The notes under the pieces: model-generated | The model's input: only the letters and a program-made list of their open reading frames with translations | The model's database searches: none | What the model was told of the DNA's origin: nothing | DNA from: Chloroflexota bacterium | GTDB taxonomy: Bacteria > Chloroflexota > Anaerolineae > VGOG01 | Assembly: GCA_030611885.1 (NCBI GenBank) | Contig: JAUWOY010000019.1 | Coordinates: 1-52,596 of the forward strand | DNA length: 52,596 nucleotides | Reading direction: 5' to 3' | Shown: positions 33,278-41,993 of the stretch, in pieces | How the letters are laid out: every line of letters begins with the position of its first letter | Numbering within the stretch: position 1 is the stretch's first letter | Position numbers and translations under genes: made by a program

Positions 33278-35530
33278 TTAAGACGGGTAGTTCTTTATTA
33301 TCAGTGGTAGGTAGATCCTATGTTCTAGCAATCTGTCAATCAACTTTTGGTCCAGTTCTCTTATCCTCTTGATGGAATCAGTTAATTGGGAAGAATAATA
33401 TCCACTTAGTTTCTCTGCGCTCAATAAGCAACGTTGCTGTATTTCATACTCTATAACCCAAGGCGCCATCTCAAAGAGATCCCACACTTCCATCCCGATG
33501 AGTGGGTAACCGTTAGTCCAAAGTTCCACCTGGTCACCTGTGATGTCATCAGAGGATATGTAAATATCTCCTATCCTATCTAACTCATCTACTACAGTGT
33601 ACTGTGCAGCCTGTAGTTCCTGAGAACGCTTGATGTATTCTATGAAAAATGTTTTAAACATAGATTGCTGCAAACGAATTGCCTCTTCGTCACCAACTTT
33701 TTCAGCCCAAAGCTTACGATAAGTTGTAACCCTCAAAGCTTCAAATACTTCGTCAACATCTATTGTTTTTTCTGCTGCATTAAGCACCGCTTCGTGGAAA
33801 CTATCTGACGGTGTCGGAAGCAAAGGGATTAGTGTACGGTCGATTATACTGAAGGGTTCCATATAGATATCAGACTGGTTGGGATCCATGTAAGGGTTAA
33901 GACTCTCTGATTCAAATAACTCAGCAATTGCTTCACCTATTGCAAGGCCAGTATTCCATGCCCAGCATAACGGGCAACACTCCTCCGCCCGATTCCTTTC
34001 TGTAAACTCATGTGCCGCACTTGCGAATATGGTGGCTACATCCATATCGGTTCCGATTCCTACTATATCCTCACCATAAATCAATGTTTCTATCGATTGT
34101 TCGCCAGCTAGGCCATAACCAACGATTACATTAACACTGTTTGTTACTGGTGAAGCACCTGGGGGAGTATATTCACAAGTTACATTCAACATGGTGTAAG
34201 AGAAAAACCAGGGTTCAGGCCAATCAGGATAAGGACAAGGAAGCGGCGACATAAATCCACAAGGACACATCCAAGGATAAGGCTCCCAACAAGGCCAAGG
34301 AGGAATATCCCACGTTAGACTAATTTCATCGGGTTCGATCCAAGTGATGTTGACCAAAGAAGGTTCATCAAAACGAGTATCTACAGCAGAAATCGTCCAT
34401 TTATATGAACCCCCAGGAGGATATCCTGTTGCTTCTAATTCAACAACCAACGGATCAATTGGACAGATAGTTCCGTCCTCATCGATTGGTCTTGTGAGTC
34501 GATACCAAGTATTACGCTGAGGATTCACTATTCTGACTTCAGGTCCTGTGGGGGTAGGCGTGCTAGTCGGTGTGGCTGTAGGCGTGCTGGTTGGGGTGGC
34601 TGTGGGTGTGTTGGTTGGCGTGGCTGTAGGCGTGTGGGTTGGCGTTAAGGTGGGTGTAGAGGTGCTGGTGGGTGTGGCTGTGGGTGTGCTGGTTGGGGTG
34701 GGAGTAGGTTCTATCGGCCACAGCTCGAAGTTGGCCACCTGGTCGTCGCAGACGACGTCCCGCAGGGTCACAGTCTCATCGGAGTAGCCAGTCGCCGATG
34801 CCACCAGAGCGATGTCCTCAGCGTAGGTGGACTTGGTGTACTCGAAGCTGTAGAAGCCCGTGGAGTCGGTGGTGGCATACACCACACTGCCGATGCTGAT
34901 CGAAGCGCCCTCGATGGGCAGCAGGGTGCGCACATCGATGACCTGGCCAGAGATCGTGATCGTGCACTCATCCGGACCCCAAGTCCTGAAGTGGTAATCG
35001 TTATTGGGACTAGGCTGCCCCGATGTAATAGCAACACCTCCGGGGTATGGATCATTAACCCATGGGTCCTCATTACTGTTCCACATGGGATTAAAGGGGA
35101 AAGGGGTTTCTGTCTGTAGCTCGATCACATACAAACTTCCCGGAGTCACGGAAACATCGGGTATATCAAAGCTGAGCCAGCCGGAAAAGCTGGCTCCGAC
35201 GGGTTGGGTGGCCGTAGCTAGCACTGTCCCAGTAACTGAAGGTGGGCTTGTTCCTTCTCTTACGTTCAATCTAAGCCAACCTTCAGCACCACCTGCCTCC
35301 ACAATATCGACATCCACCCGTGCTAATATGAAGACCGTCGTGGTAAATTCTTGCCCCAGGGGGGGCATATATAGAATACTGTGACTTAAACTCGTAGTTC
35401 CTGGATCGTAGGCTTGGTCCAGCACTAATGTCGATGCCGTCGGAGCAGTGTTTTTCGCACCTATCAAGGGGAATACTGCTACCAGAACCATTAAAATGGT
35501 TATTGCCGTGTTGATCTTAATTCTCCTCAT
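33278..35530 (-). CDS. Secreted protein with carboxypeptidase-regulatory-like domain, Thr-Pro linker and C-terminal YLPLI motif
   Basis: This 750-residue exported protein has a signal peptide ([20 protein letters not shown]). Residues about 35-185 form a beta-rich module ([32 protein letters not shown]). Residues about 193-270 form a CarboxypepD_reg-like domain ([32 protein letters not shown]). A Thr-Pro linker follows at about 277-325. A Cys- and Trp-rich region ([20 protein letters not shown]) and an alpha-helical C-terminal part come next. The protein ends [12 protein letters not shown], the same motif that precedes the linker of the amidase. No catalytic site was recognised. GGGGAG precedes the ATG at 35530. 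Its promoter at 35784 and a terminator-like hairpin at 35617 leave a long leader that may attenuate expression. Confidence 0.75.
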   Translation of the reverse strand: MRRIKINTAITILMVLVAVFPLIGAKNTAPTASTLVLDQAYDPGTTSLSHSILYMPPLGQEFTTTVFILARVDVDIVEAGGAEGWLRLNVREGTSPPSVTGTVLATATQPVGASFSGWLSFDIPDVSVTPGSLYVIELQTETPFPFNPMWNSNEDPWVNDPYPGGVAITSGQPSPNNDYHFRTWGPDECTITISGQVIDVRTLLPIEGASISIGSVVYATTDSTGFYSFEYTKSTYAEDIALVASATGYSDETVTLRDVVCDDQVANFELWPIEPTPTPTSTPTATPTSTSTPTLTPTHTPTATPTNTPTATPTSTPTATPTSTPTPTGPEVRIVNPQRNTWYRLTRPIDEDGTICPIDPLVVELEATGYPPGGSYKWTISAVDTRFDEPSLVNITWIEPDEISLTWDIPPWPCWEPYPWMCPCGFMSPLPCPYPDWPEPWFFSYTMLNVTCEYTPPGASPVTNSVNVIVGYGLAGEQSIETLIYGEDIVGIGTDMDVATIFASAAHEFTERNRAEECCPLCWAWNTGLAIGEAIAELFESESLNPYMDPNQSDIYMEPFSIIDRTLIPLLPTPSDSFHEAVLNAAEKTIDVDEVFEALRVTTYRKLWAEKVGDEEAIRLQQSMFKTFFIEYIKRSQELQAAQYTVVDELDRIGDIYISSDDITGDQVELWTNGYPLIGMEVWDLFEMAPWVIEYEIQQRCLLSAEKLSGYYSSQLTDSIKRIRELDQKLIDRLLEHRIYLPLIIKNYPS
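34540..34710. repeat. Minisatellite encoding the Thr-Pro linker of the secreted protein
   Basis: Tandem degenerate units like GTAGGCGTGCTGGTTGGGGT and GTGGCTGTGGGTGTG repeat with an 18- to 36-base period. The array is similar to that at 19530-19845. Both encode (T/A/S)TPT repeats. Confidence 0.7.
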
Positions 35531-35616
35531 TTTCTTTCTCCCCTCTCAATATGCGGGATGGACTCACGTTCTAGTGACATTTCCCTCATTCATCGCATGC
35601 ACCTTTGTGCCTTTCA

Positions 35617-35667
35617 GGAAAACAAAAGCCGACAGTCTTCCCAGCCTTTACTGGGAAAAAGGTCGGC
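35617..35667 (-). terminator. Intrinsic terminator in the leader of the secreted-protein gene (possible attenuator)
   Basis: On the minus strand GCCGAC (35662-35667) pairs with GTCGGC (35628-35633), enclosing an inner stem TTCCCAG/CTGGGAA (35638-35657). The structure is followed by CTTTTGTTTTCC. It lies about 110 bases after the predicted transcription start and 87 bases before the start codon at 35530. Confidence 0.65.
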
Positions 35668-35783
35668 CCTCAATATCTCACACTACCACCTCCCTACCTA
35701 AAACTACTGCTGCGATGTCGGCCAGGATGAAGGCGGATATCCTATAACGTATTTGTTTACCGATGTTGTTCTGCTTCATATTA

Positions 35784-35812
35784 ATTATACTACAAATCAC
35801 AGGCATTGTCAA
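35784..35812 (-). promoter_or_regulatory. Consensus promoter of the secreted-protein gene
   Basis: TTGACA (35807-35812) and TATAAT (35784-35789) on the minus strand are separated by exactly 17 bases. Both are perfect consensus hexamers. Transcription should begin near 35777, giving a leader of about 247 bases. Confidence 0.85.
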
Positions 35813-35824
35813 ACAGATTTCCAC

Positions 35825-35945
35825 TCATTGCTTCACTTCTGACTCCGTCTTGATCCAAATTCTCTCCCCGTCGGTCACCACTTCGATGGTGCCCCGCTCG
35901 TCGGTACGCAAGACACGCTATTTCCCCACCCATTCATCTCAAGGA
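35825..35945 (-). pseudogene. Fragment of a comEC 3' end
   Basis: Reading to a TGA at 35825, the minus strand encodes RVLRTDERGTIEVVTDGERI followed by WIKTESEVKQ. This is nearly the same as the end of the intact ComEC at 49505 (RILRTDEDGTIEVVTDGERI, then WVKTDDEPAP). A stop directly precedes the fragment, and the similarity continues only weakly upstream. It is a remnant of a duplicated comEC-like or metallo-beta-lactamase gene. Confidence 0.75.
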
Positions 35946-35969
35946 CGGCCGGATGCGTCGCTCGTTTCC

Positions 35970-37139
35970 TCACAAAAACTCTGTCACGCTCACCTGGGTG
36001 TAGATCTCCCGCTCCTCCAACTCCTTGAAGAAAGGCTCAGGCTCGATCACCGCCTCGGGAGGATAGACCCCCGGCGGGATGCGTCCCTCGGCTAGCCAGA
36101 TAGCAGCGCGAGCCGAGGCCACGCCAGTGGGAAGCGCCCCCTTGCAGGTCAACGTGCCCAGCCGATAGGTCAGCGTCTTACCATCCTTTGTTCCCCGCAC
36201 CTCGGTGACGATCTCCTTCGCCCAGTCGGGCGGCTGCTTCTTCGGCAGGGCCAGGAAGTCGGTTATGGGCGGAACATACTGGGACATCATCGCCACCAGC
36301 AGGTCGCGTGGCACCACGGACTGCCCCTTCACCTCCACCGGCTCCCGCCCGGCGAAGCCAAAGTCCGCCAGGACGCGGATCTTCTCCACTGTCTCCTTCG
36401 CCATCCCCCAGTAGTTGATCTTGAAGAAGCATTCCTTCAAGCCCTTGTCCTGGAAGGTGATGGGGAGGGTGGCGATTTCGGAGTGGAGGGAGAGGTGCAT
36501 GGGCAGCAGGCCGATGGGCGGGGTGAACCAGTAGTCCTCGAACTCGCTCAGCGGCTCGCAGGCCACGAACTCCCCGTCCCGGTAGACCATCGGAGACATA
36601 GTCAACTCGTCCACGATGGTGGGAACGGCGTAGGTGAAGCGAACGTCGTCCGGCGGGGGCGGCATGATGCCGTCGTAGATACGGATGCTCTCGATGGTAT
36701 CCAGCCGGTCGGCGGCGTAGCGGGCCTGGACGTTGGGCACGCCCGGCGCGGAGCCCATCCCCAGCACCGCGCTCAGCCCCGCCTCGGCGAAGCGGTCGCT
36801 CAGCTCCAGTTGCTGGCGGGTAGTGTGGAACAGGCCGCCCATGTCGGTATAGCACACTCCTGCCTCCAGACAGGCCTCCATCACCTGCAGATTGAAGTAG
36901 TAGACGGTGGCGTTCAGGCAAGCATCTGCCCCCCTGAGCACGCCGACCAGCGCGTCGTGGTTGGTCAGATCCACCGGCTCAATGCTCACTTTTGAGCTGC
37001 TGATGATCCCTGCCACCGTGCGAGCCTGGGCAACATCGCGATCAGCGATGATGACCTCATCCACTCGCCGGTCGCCCGCCAGGTCTTGCACAGCGATGCA
37101 GCCCATTTTCCCCGCGCCGCCCAGTACGATGATTTTCAT
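35970..37139 (-). CDS. Saccharopine dehydrogenase-like NAD(P)-dependent oxidoreductase (first paralogue)
   Basis: This 389-residue protein has a Rossmann dinucleotide site at its very N-terminus (MKIIVLGGAGKMGCIAVQDL) and an acidic strand end VIIADRDVAQA. VCYTDMGGLFHTTRQQLELS and AVLGMGSAPGVPNVQARYAA correspond to the conserved central blocks of the saccharopine dehydrogenase/LOR family. Enzymes of this group oxidise or reductively condense amino acids with carbonyl compounds; the substrate cannot be told. The ATG at 37139 was preferred over the adjoining GTG at 37142; GGAGG lies upstream. It is the last gene of the long run headed by Lrp at 49363, and a second paralogue sits at 46988. Confidence 0.85.
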   Translation of the reverse strand: MKIIVLGGAGKMGCIAVQDLAGDRRVDEVIIADRDVAQARTVAGIISSSKVSIEPVDLTNHDALVGVLRGADACLNATVYYFNLQVMEACLEAGVCYTDMGGLFHTTRQQLELSDRFAEAGLSAVLGMGSAPGVPNVQARYAADRLDTIESIRIYDGIMPPPPDDVRFTYAVPTIVDELTMSPMVYRDGEFVACEPLSEFEDYWFTPPIGLLPMHLSLHSEIATLPITFQDKGLKECFFKINYWGMAKETVEKIRVLADFGFAGREPVEVKGQSVVPRDLLVAMMSQYVPPITDFLALPKKQPPDWAKEIVTEVRGTKDGKTLTYRLGTLTCKGALPTGVASARAAIWLAEGRIPPGVYPPEAVIEPEPFFKELEEREIYTQVSVTEFL

Positions 37140-37155
37140 CACTAATGTCCTCCCC

Positions 37156-37188
37156 AGACCCTAAGGGTTTCCAAAACCCTTAGGGTCT
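37156..37188. repeat. Perfect hairpin between the AOR and saccharopine-dehydrogenase genes
   Basis: AGACCCTAAGGGTTT (37156-37170) and AAACCCTTAGGGTCT (37174-37188) form a perfect 15-bp stem with a 3-base loop. The T-rich stretch TTATTTT follows on the plus strand, opposite to the genes, so on the coding strand it is not a standard terminator. It could stabilise or separate the transcripts. Confidence 0.8.
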
Positions 37189-37192
37189 TATT

Positions 37193-39076
37193 TTACAGAC
37201 CCAGTTCATCCGCTACCCAACCCAGCGCCAATTCCTCCAACTTGCCCCGCATCGGACGGCCGTTCTCGTCCCAGCCGGCCATCCCGTAGTAGAGCGTCTT
37301 CGCCGCCTCCACCTCCTCGGCAGTGACCGCCACCCCGTCGCTCTTGCCACCCTGTAGCGGGATCAGCAGTTTGGGCGGCACGGTGTCCGCCTCCGCACCG
37401 ATCCCCTCGCGGGCGTTGAAAGCCCGCAGCAGATTCAGCCGCCGCTCGCCCACCTTCATCAGTTCCCACAAGCTCACATTCCAGCCGGTGACCGCCCGCA
37501 CGGCCTCCACCAACTGGCTGGGGCCGTAAAGCTGCCAGGCCGGCCCGAAGACGAACTGGCAGACGCACACGCTGTCCAGGCAACTGTAGAGACGCTGGGT
37601 GTAGAGGGCATAGCGCACCTTCTCCGCGTTCAAAACGTCGGCCGGCTGGGGATCCAGAAGATCCAGCTCCGCCGACCGCTCCGGGTACCACTCGTAGCAG
37701 GGGTCGTGCTCGTGGGATTGGTGGTCGGCGCCGAAGGGGTTGACGGCGTAGATGAGGGCCAGGCTTCGCTTGACCTGGGGCATGTGGGCCGGCAGTTCGT
37801 GGTTCTTCACAGCCACCACCAAGTGCTGGCCCACGCCCAGGGTCTCGGCAGCGCGGGCGGAGCCGCCACCCAGCACACGCCCGAAGCCCTCCCGCTTCCC
37901 GATGCGTTCCACCATCTCCACCAGTGCCTCGGCGTTGCCGAAGCGGAGCTCGATTCCGTCGGTGTCCTCCAGGGTGAGCAGCCCTTGCTCGAAGCAGTCC
38001 ATGGCCCAGGCGATGGTCGCGCCGCACGAGATGGTATCCATCCCGTACATGTTGCACAGTTGATTGGCGCGGGCAATCGCCGCCAGATCGGAGACGCCGC
38101 AGTAGGAGCCCATCGTGGCGATGGTCTCGTACTCCGGCCCGCCGTAGCGGGGATCCACTCGATATGGCCCCTCGGTTATCTCCACCACCCGCTTGCAACG
38201 CACCACGCAGCCGAAGCAGGTGTCTCGCCCTTTGAGGATGGTCTCCGCCATGCGCTGTCCGCTGATGGCCTCGGCTTCCTCAAAGAAACCGCTGGCCCAG
38301 TTGCGGGTGGGCAGGCCACCGCCCTTGTTCTGAGGGAGGACGACCTCGGCGGTGCCCAGCAGCCCCATCCCATAGATGTCCGATTCCTCGAAGTGGTCAA
38401 CCCCCCACTTGGCCAGGGCCTTGACAGCGTCCGGATCGGCCAGTTCGGGGCGATTTTGCCCGCGCACGGCCACCGCTTTGAGGTTTTTGGAAGCCATCAC
38501 CGTGCCCATGCCGGTGCGGCCGTTGGCGCGGTTGGCGTTGTTGATTAGCGCGCCGAAGCGAACCCCCTTCTCCGCCGCAGGGCCGCACTGGAGAATCTGG
38601 ATGTGCCTGTCGTCCAGCTCCTCGCGGATGGCGTCCTCTACGTCGGCGGTGAACTGCCCCCAGAGGTGGGCGGCGTCTCGCAGCTCCACCTCGCCATCGT
38701 GCACCCACAGGTAGACAGGTCGCTCGGCCTGGCCGTGGATCACGATGCCGTCGAAGCCAGCGGCTTTGAGTTCCGCCGGCCAGAAGCCGCCGGCCTGCGA
38801 GTCGCCCACCAGGCCGGTGACGGGGGACTTGGCCGTGGCGCAGACGCGCGACTGCCCTGAGAAGGGCGCGCCAGTGACGACGCCCACCATAAGGCTCAGG
38901 GTGTTCTCCGGCCCCAGCGGGTCGGCGCCGGGCGGGGTGTGCTTCAGAAGATAGGTGGCCCCCATCGCGCTCCCACCCATATACTTGCGGTAGAAGGTCT
39001 CGCCGGGCTCTTCTACCTTCACCTTCCCCGCCGTCAGATCAACGTGCAGAATCTTGCCGTGGTATCCGTAAGGCAT
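37193..39076 (-). CDS. Aldehyde:ferredoxin oxidoreductase (tungsten pterin family)
   Basis: This 627-residue enzyme oxidises aldehydes to carboxylic acids and passes electrons to ferredoxin, using a tungsten bis-pterin cofactor and a [4Fe-4S] cluster. The N-terminus MPYGYHGKILHVDLTAGKVK, then YMGGSAMGATYLLKHTPPGA and GLVGDSQAGGFWPAELKAAG, match the AOR N-terminal domain. DTCFGCVVRCKRVVE (about residues 283-297) and a later Cys in DSVCVCQFVFGP (about residue 500) provide the cluster ligands. Length is typical (600-650). GGAGGTGACCT precedes the ATG at 39076. It follows two aminotransferase genes, so its likely substrate is an aldehyde made from an amino acid or polyamine; this is inference. 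Confidence 0.93.
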   Translation of the reverse strand: MPYGYHGKILHVDLTAGKVKVEEPGETFYRKYMGGSAMGATYLLKHTPPGADPLGPENTLSLMVGVVTGAPFSGQSRVCATAKSPVTGLVGDSQAGGFWPAELKAAGFDGIVIHGQAERPVYLWVHDGEVELRDAAHLWGQFTADVEDAIREELDDRHIQILQCGPAAEKGVRFGALINNANRANGRTGMGTVMASKNLKAVAVRGQNRPELADPDAVKALAKWGVDHFEESDIYGMGLLGTAEVVLPQNKGGGLPTRNWASGFFEEAEAISGQRMAETILKGRDTCFGCVVRCKRVVEITEGPYRVDPRYGGPEYETIATMGSYCGVSDLAAIARANQLCNMYGMDTISCGATIAWAMDCFEQGLLTLEDTDGIELRFGNAEALVEMVERIGKREGFGRVLGGGSARAAETLGVGQHLVVAVKNHELPAHMPQVKRSLALIYAVNPFGADHQSHEHDPCYEWYPERSAELDLLDPQPADVLNAEKVRYALYTQRLYSCLDSVCVCQFVFGPAWQLYGPSQLVEAVRAVTGWNVSLWELMKVGERRLNLLRAFNAREGIGAEADTVPPKLLIPLQGGKSDGVAVTAEEVEAAKTLYYGMAGWDENGRPMRGKLEELALGWVADELGL

Positions 39077-39094
39077 AGGTCACCTCCATTTGAC

Positions 39095-39122
39095 GTTTCA
39101 CGTTTCACGCATCACGCTTCAC
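39095..39122. repeat. GTTTCAC heptamer array at the 3' end of the first aminotransferase gene
   Basis: Four consecutive heptamers (GTTTCAC, GTTTCAC, GCATCAC, GCTTCAC) occupy 39095-39122. The stop of the aminotransferase (39105-39107, minus strand) lies in the second unit and its last four codons (KRDA) in the others. Confidence 0.85.
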
Positions 39123-40421
39123 GGTTTTCACCGCTTCCTCAAACACCGTGAGGGTATCGGCGATCACCTCTTCATCGTGGCTGTAGCAGAGGAACCAGGG
39201 CTCCCGGCCGTCGCCGTCGGGCATGACCCCTCGCTCGATCAGGGCCATCGCCAGCCGCTCGTAGAGCTCGTCGTCGCCGCCACAGTAGTCGCGGAAATCG
39301 GTCGGCTCTTCATCCGTCCCCAGGATGAGGCCGAAGATGGGCGGCAAGCCGATGACGCAGTGGGGGATGCCGGCGCGGGTCAGGATCTCGCCAATGCCAT
39401 CCATCAACTGCTGACCGCGCTGAAAGATGGTCTCGATGATGGGCTGGGTCTCCAGAATCTCCAGCGTGGCATCAGCGGCAGCGACGCCGACGATGTTGCC
39501 GGTGTAGGTGCCACCGTGGGCTACCTTGCCGTAGCCGATAACTTCCATCACTTCTTCCTTCCCGCCGATGGCTGCGATGGGGAAGCCGTTGCCCATGGCC
39601 TTGGCGTAGGTGGCCAGATCGGCCTGCACGCCGAAGTACTCCTGCGCCCCGCCGTTGGCGATGCGGAAGCCGGTCTTGACCTCGTCGAAGATGAGCACGA
39701 TGCCGTAGCGATCGCACAACTCGCGGATCTTTTCCAGCCAGCCGGGCTGGGGCAGGATGCCGGCGGCATTGCCCAGCAGCGGCTCGACCATGATGGCCGC
39801 CAGTTCGTGCCAGTGGGCCTCCACCGTCTCCTCCAACCGCTCGAAGTCGTTGAAGGGCAGGTTGATGACGTAGTGACGGATGCCCTCAGGGATGCCGGAG
39901 CTCATCTGGACGTTGATAGGGCTGCGACGGGAGCCTAAGGACCCGACCGGTGCCCCAGCCGTGCTGAAGAGGACATAGTCGTGCATCCCGTGGTACTGGC
40001 CCTCGAACTTGATGAACCGCTCCCGTCCGGTGTAGCCACGGGCGATGCGCAGGGCGTGCATCGTCACCTCGGTGCCGGTGTTGCCCAGGCGCACTTTGTC
40101 CGCGCCCGTCATGCGGGCCACCCGCTCCGCCACCCGGATCTCCAGGGGAACAGTCCAGGCAAAGAGCGTGCCGTCGCGGATGGCCTCCGCCACCCGCTCC
40201 ACTACCGGCGGATAGCCGTGGCCCAGAATAATGGGGCCGAAGGCCAGCCGGTAGTCAATGTACCGGTTCTCGTCGGCGTCCCAGATGTAGGCGCCCTCCC
40301 CCCGCGTCACCACCAGGGTGTCCTCGTCTCCCCAGTAGCGGAAGTTGGAGTTGACGCCGTAGGGAATGAATTGTTTTGCCTTTTGAAACAAAGCGTGGGT
40401 TTGTGTCAGGTTGCGTGTCAT
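39105..40421 (-). CDS. Class III PLP aminotransferase, glutamate-1-semialdehyde aminomutase-like
   Basis: This 438-residue PLP enzyme resembles the HemL-like branch of class III aminotransferases: GVNSNFRYWGDEDTLVVTRG, GHGYPPVVERVAEAI, VRLGNTGTEVTMHALRIARG for phosphate binding, IFDEVKTGFRI with the PLP aspartate, and YAKAMGNGFPIAAIGG with the Schiff-base lysine (about residue 271). A role in heme synthesis is unlikely because no heme genes are near. Its neighbours (a second aminotransferase, AOR, polyamine importer) suggest catabolism of a beta-amino or gamma-amino compound. GGAGGAGG precedes the ATG at 40421. The last residues and the TGA are formed by the heptamer repeat at 39095-39122. 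Confidence 0.88.
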   Translation of the reverse strand: MTRNLTQTHALFQKAKQFIPYGVNSNFRYWGDEDTLVVTRGEGAYIWDADENRYIDYRLAFGPIILGHGYPPVVERVAEAIRDGTLFAWTVPLEIRVAERVARMTGADKVRLGNTGTEVTMHALRIARGYTGRERFIKFEGQYHGMHDYVLFSTAGAPVGSLGSRRSPINVQMSSGIPEGIRHYVINLPFNDFERLEETVEAHWHELAAIMVEPLLGNAAGILPQPGWLEKIRELCDRYGIVLIFDEVKTGFRIANGGAQEYFGVQADLATYAKAMGNGFPIAAIGGKEEVMEVIGYGKVAHGGTYTGNIVGVAAADATLEILETQPIIETIFQRGQQLMDGIGEILTRAGIPHCVIGLPPIFGLILGTDEEPTDFRDYCGGDDELYERLAMALIERGVMPDGDGREPWFLCYSHDEEVIADTLTVFEEAVKTVKRDA

Positions 40422-40549
40422 ATTGCCTCCTCCTCTGATCTATGAATTCTAGTGTCCACCACCACTTTGCCAGCCTCGGTGATGACATCCGGTGCCACCT
40501 GAGAAACTCTGAGGAACACAGGGAAACTCAGGGGAACTCAGAACGATCT

Positions 40550-41848
40550 TCAACTTTGAGCGGCCACTTCCGCCAAAGCATCCCTGAAAGCTGCCAGCGC
40601 CTCTTCCACCTGCTCCTGAGTGACCACCAACGGCGGGATCCAGCGGACGGTGTTGTCCCACGGGCCGCAGGTGAGGAGCAGCAAGTGACGCTTCAGGCAG
40701 CCCTTCACCACCGCCTTTGCCAGATCTGTGGCGGGGGTGCTGCGTTGCCCTGAGCCTGTCGAAGGGTCGAGATCAGTGAACTCGGCCCCGACCATCAGCC
40801 CCAGCCCCCGCACGTCGCCGATGACGGGGAAGTCGTTCTGCAGTGCCCGCAGCTGCTCCATCAGCACTGCGCCCATCCGCTGCGCGTTCTCCAGCAGACC
40901 CTCGTCCCGAATGACACGGATGCTGGCCACGGCGGCGGCGCAGGCGACGGCGTTGCCGCCGTAGGTGCCGCCGTGGGAGCCGGGAATCCAGCGCTCCATC
41001 AATTCCCGCCGGGCGGCGATTCCCGACAGTGGCAGACCTGAGGCCAGGCCCTTGGCCATGGTTAAAATGTCCGGCTCGACGCCGAAATGCTGGATGGCGA
41101 ACCACTTGCCTGTGCGCCCAAAGCCCGACTGGATCTCGTCGGCGATGAGCAAAAAGCCGTGCTCGTCACAGATTCGGCGGAGGGCTGCCAGAAAGCCGGG
41201 CGTCGGCACCACGTAACCGCCCTCCCCCAGCACCGGCTCCACCAAGATGGCCGCCGTCTCGAAGGGGGCCGTCTGGGTCTTCAGCAGGAACTCCACCTCC
41301 CGCAGGCAGAAGGCCTCCGTGTCCTCAGGACTCCAGCCATACCGGTAGGCGTAGGGATAGGGGGCAACGAAGACTCCCGCCGGCAAGGGCTGGTAGCCGG
41401 CGCGGTAGATGGTCTTAGAGGTGGTGAGAGCCATGGTCAGGGCCGTGCGGCCATGGAAACTGCCCTGGAAGACGATGACGTTGGGCCGCCCGGTGGCGTG
41501 TCGCGCCAGTTTGACCGCTCCCTCCACCGCCTCCGCGCCGCTGTTGGAGAAGAAGAAACAATCCAGTCCCTGCGGCACAATGGTCCGCAGTTCTTCCGCC
41601 AGCTCCAGGAGTGGCAGGTGGAAGATGATGTTGGCCTGCCCATGCAGGAGTTTCGCCGCCTGCTCCTGAATGGCCTGGACCACCTTGGGATGGCAGTGGC
41701 CGGTGTTGGTCACGCCGATGCCAGAGGTGAAATCCAGGTAGCGAGTGCCATCCTGGTCGTAGACGTAAGCCCCCTCCGCCCGCTCCGCCACGATGGGGGT
41801 GTAGCGAGTCCAGACGGGGGAAATCAGGTTGTCAGTGGTTGTACTCAC
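40550..41848 (-). CDS. Class III PLP aminotransferase, 4-aminobutyrate/polyamine aminotransferase-like
   Basis: This 432-residue enzyme resembles GabT and related omega-aminotransferases: YLDFTSGIGVTNTGHCHPKV, FFFSNSGAEAVEGAVKLARH (phosphate-binding loop), FQGSFHGRTALTMALT, LIADEIQSGFGRTGKWFA (PLP Asp), TMAKGLASGLPLSGI (Schiff-base Lys, about residue 262) and GSHGGTYGGNAVACAAA. It probably moves a terminal amino group of a diamine or omega-amino acid to an oxoacid, giving an aldehyde or semialdehyde. The start is GTG at 41848 after GGAGGG. DPSTGSGQRS near residue 362 is encoded by a known type of dispersed palindrome (40748-40766) and appears to be an in-frame insertion in a surface loop. Confidence 0.9.
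   Translation of the reverse strand: MSTTTDNLISPVWTRYTPIVAERAEGAYVYDQDGTRYLDFTSGIGVTNTGHCHPKVVQAIQEQAAKLLHGQANIIFHLPLLELAEELRTIVPQGLDCFFFSNSGAEAVEGAVKLARHATGRPNVIVFQGSFHGRTALTMALTTSKTIYRAGYQPLPAGVFVAPYPYAYRYGWSPEDTEAFCLREVEFLLKTQTAPFETAAILVEPVLGEGGYVVPTPGFLAALRRICDEHGFLLIADEIQSGFGRTGKWFAIQHFGVEPDILTMAKGLASGLPLSGIAARRELMERWIPGSHGGTYGGNAVACAAAVASIRVIRDEGLLENAQRMGAVLMEQLRALQNDFPVIGDVRGLGLMVGAEFTDLDPSTGSGQRSTPATDLAKAVVKGCLKRHLLLLTCGPWDNTVRWIPPLVVTQEQVEEALAAFRDALAEVAAQS
40748..40766. repeat. Dispersed palindrome inside the aminotransferase gene
   Basis: CCCTGAGCCTGTCGAAGGG belongs to a family of short imperfect palindromes widely dispersed in bacterial genomes and usually intergenic. Here it is in frame and encodes PSTGSGQ. 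Confidence 0.8.
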
Positions 41849-41868
41849 GATGCCCTCCTAAAATTGGC

Positions 41869-41936
41869 AGATTCGTACATTCGTAAATTTGTGGATTCGT
41901 AGACCAATCTACGAATTTACGAGTTTCCGAATTTGA
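41869..41936. repeat. Heptamer-type hairpin upstream of the aminotransferase gene
   Basis: The segment is built from variants of ATTCGTA and TACGAAT. ATTCGTAGA (41895-41903) and TCTACGAAT (41908-41916) form a perfect 9-bp stem around CCAA, and flanking repeats extend it. The same motif forms the element at 48841. Confidence 0.75.
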
Positions 41937-41940
41937 AGAA

Positions 41941-41977
41941 TCCACCCCCTCCCAGCCTCCCCCTGCGAGGGGGAGGG
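41941..41977. repeat. C/G-rich palindrome between the acyltransferase and aminotransferase genes
   Basis: CCTCCCCC and GGGGGAGG surround TGCGA, with a further C-run on the left. It is an intergenic relative of the palindromes inside recD2 and potA. Confidence 0.65.
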
Positions 41978-41993
41978 GTGCCGTGCTCTCCTC

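Noticed and set aside
36178..36921. Long open frames on other frames of the GC-rich catabolic run, such as 36178-36921, 37206-38198 and 44411-45079
   Set aside because: They overlap well-supported genes completely, have Arg/Gly/Pro- or His-rich low-complexity translations and no family motifs. High GC at third positions explains them.
37156..37188. The perfect hairpin after the AOR gene as its transcription terminator
   Set aside because: The T-rich tail is on the opposite strand from the genes, and the next gene follows on the same strand with its ribosome site right after the hairpin.
39095..39122. GTTTCAC repeats as further parS sites
   Set aside because: The units are direct repeats and never form the GTTTCACGTGAAAC palindrome, so ParB binding is not expected.
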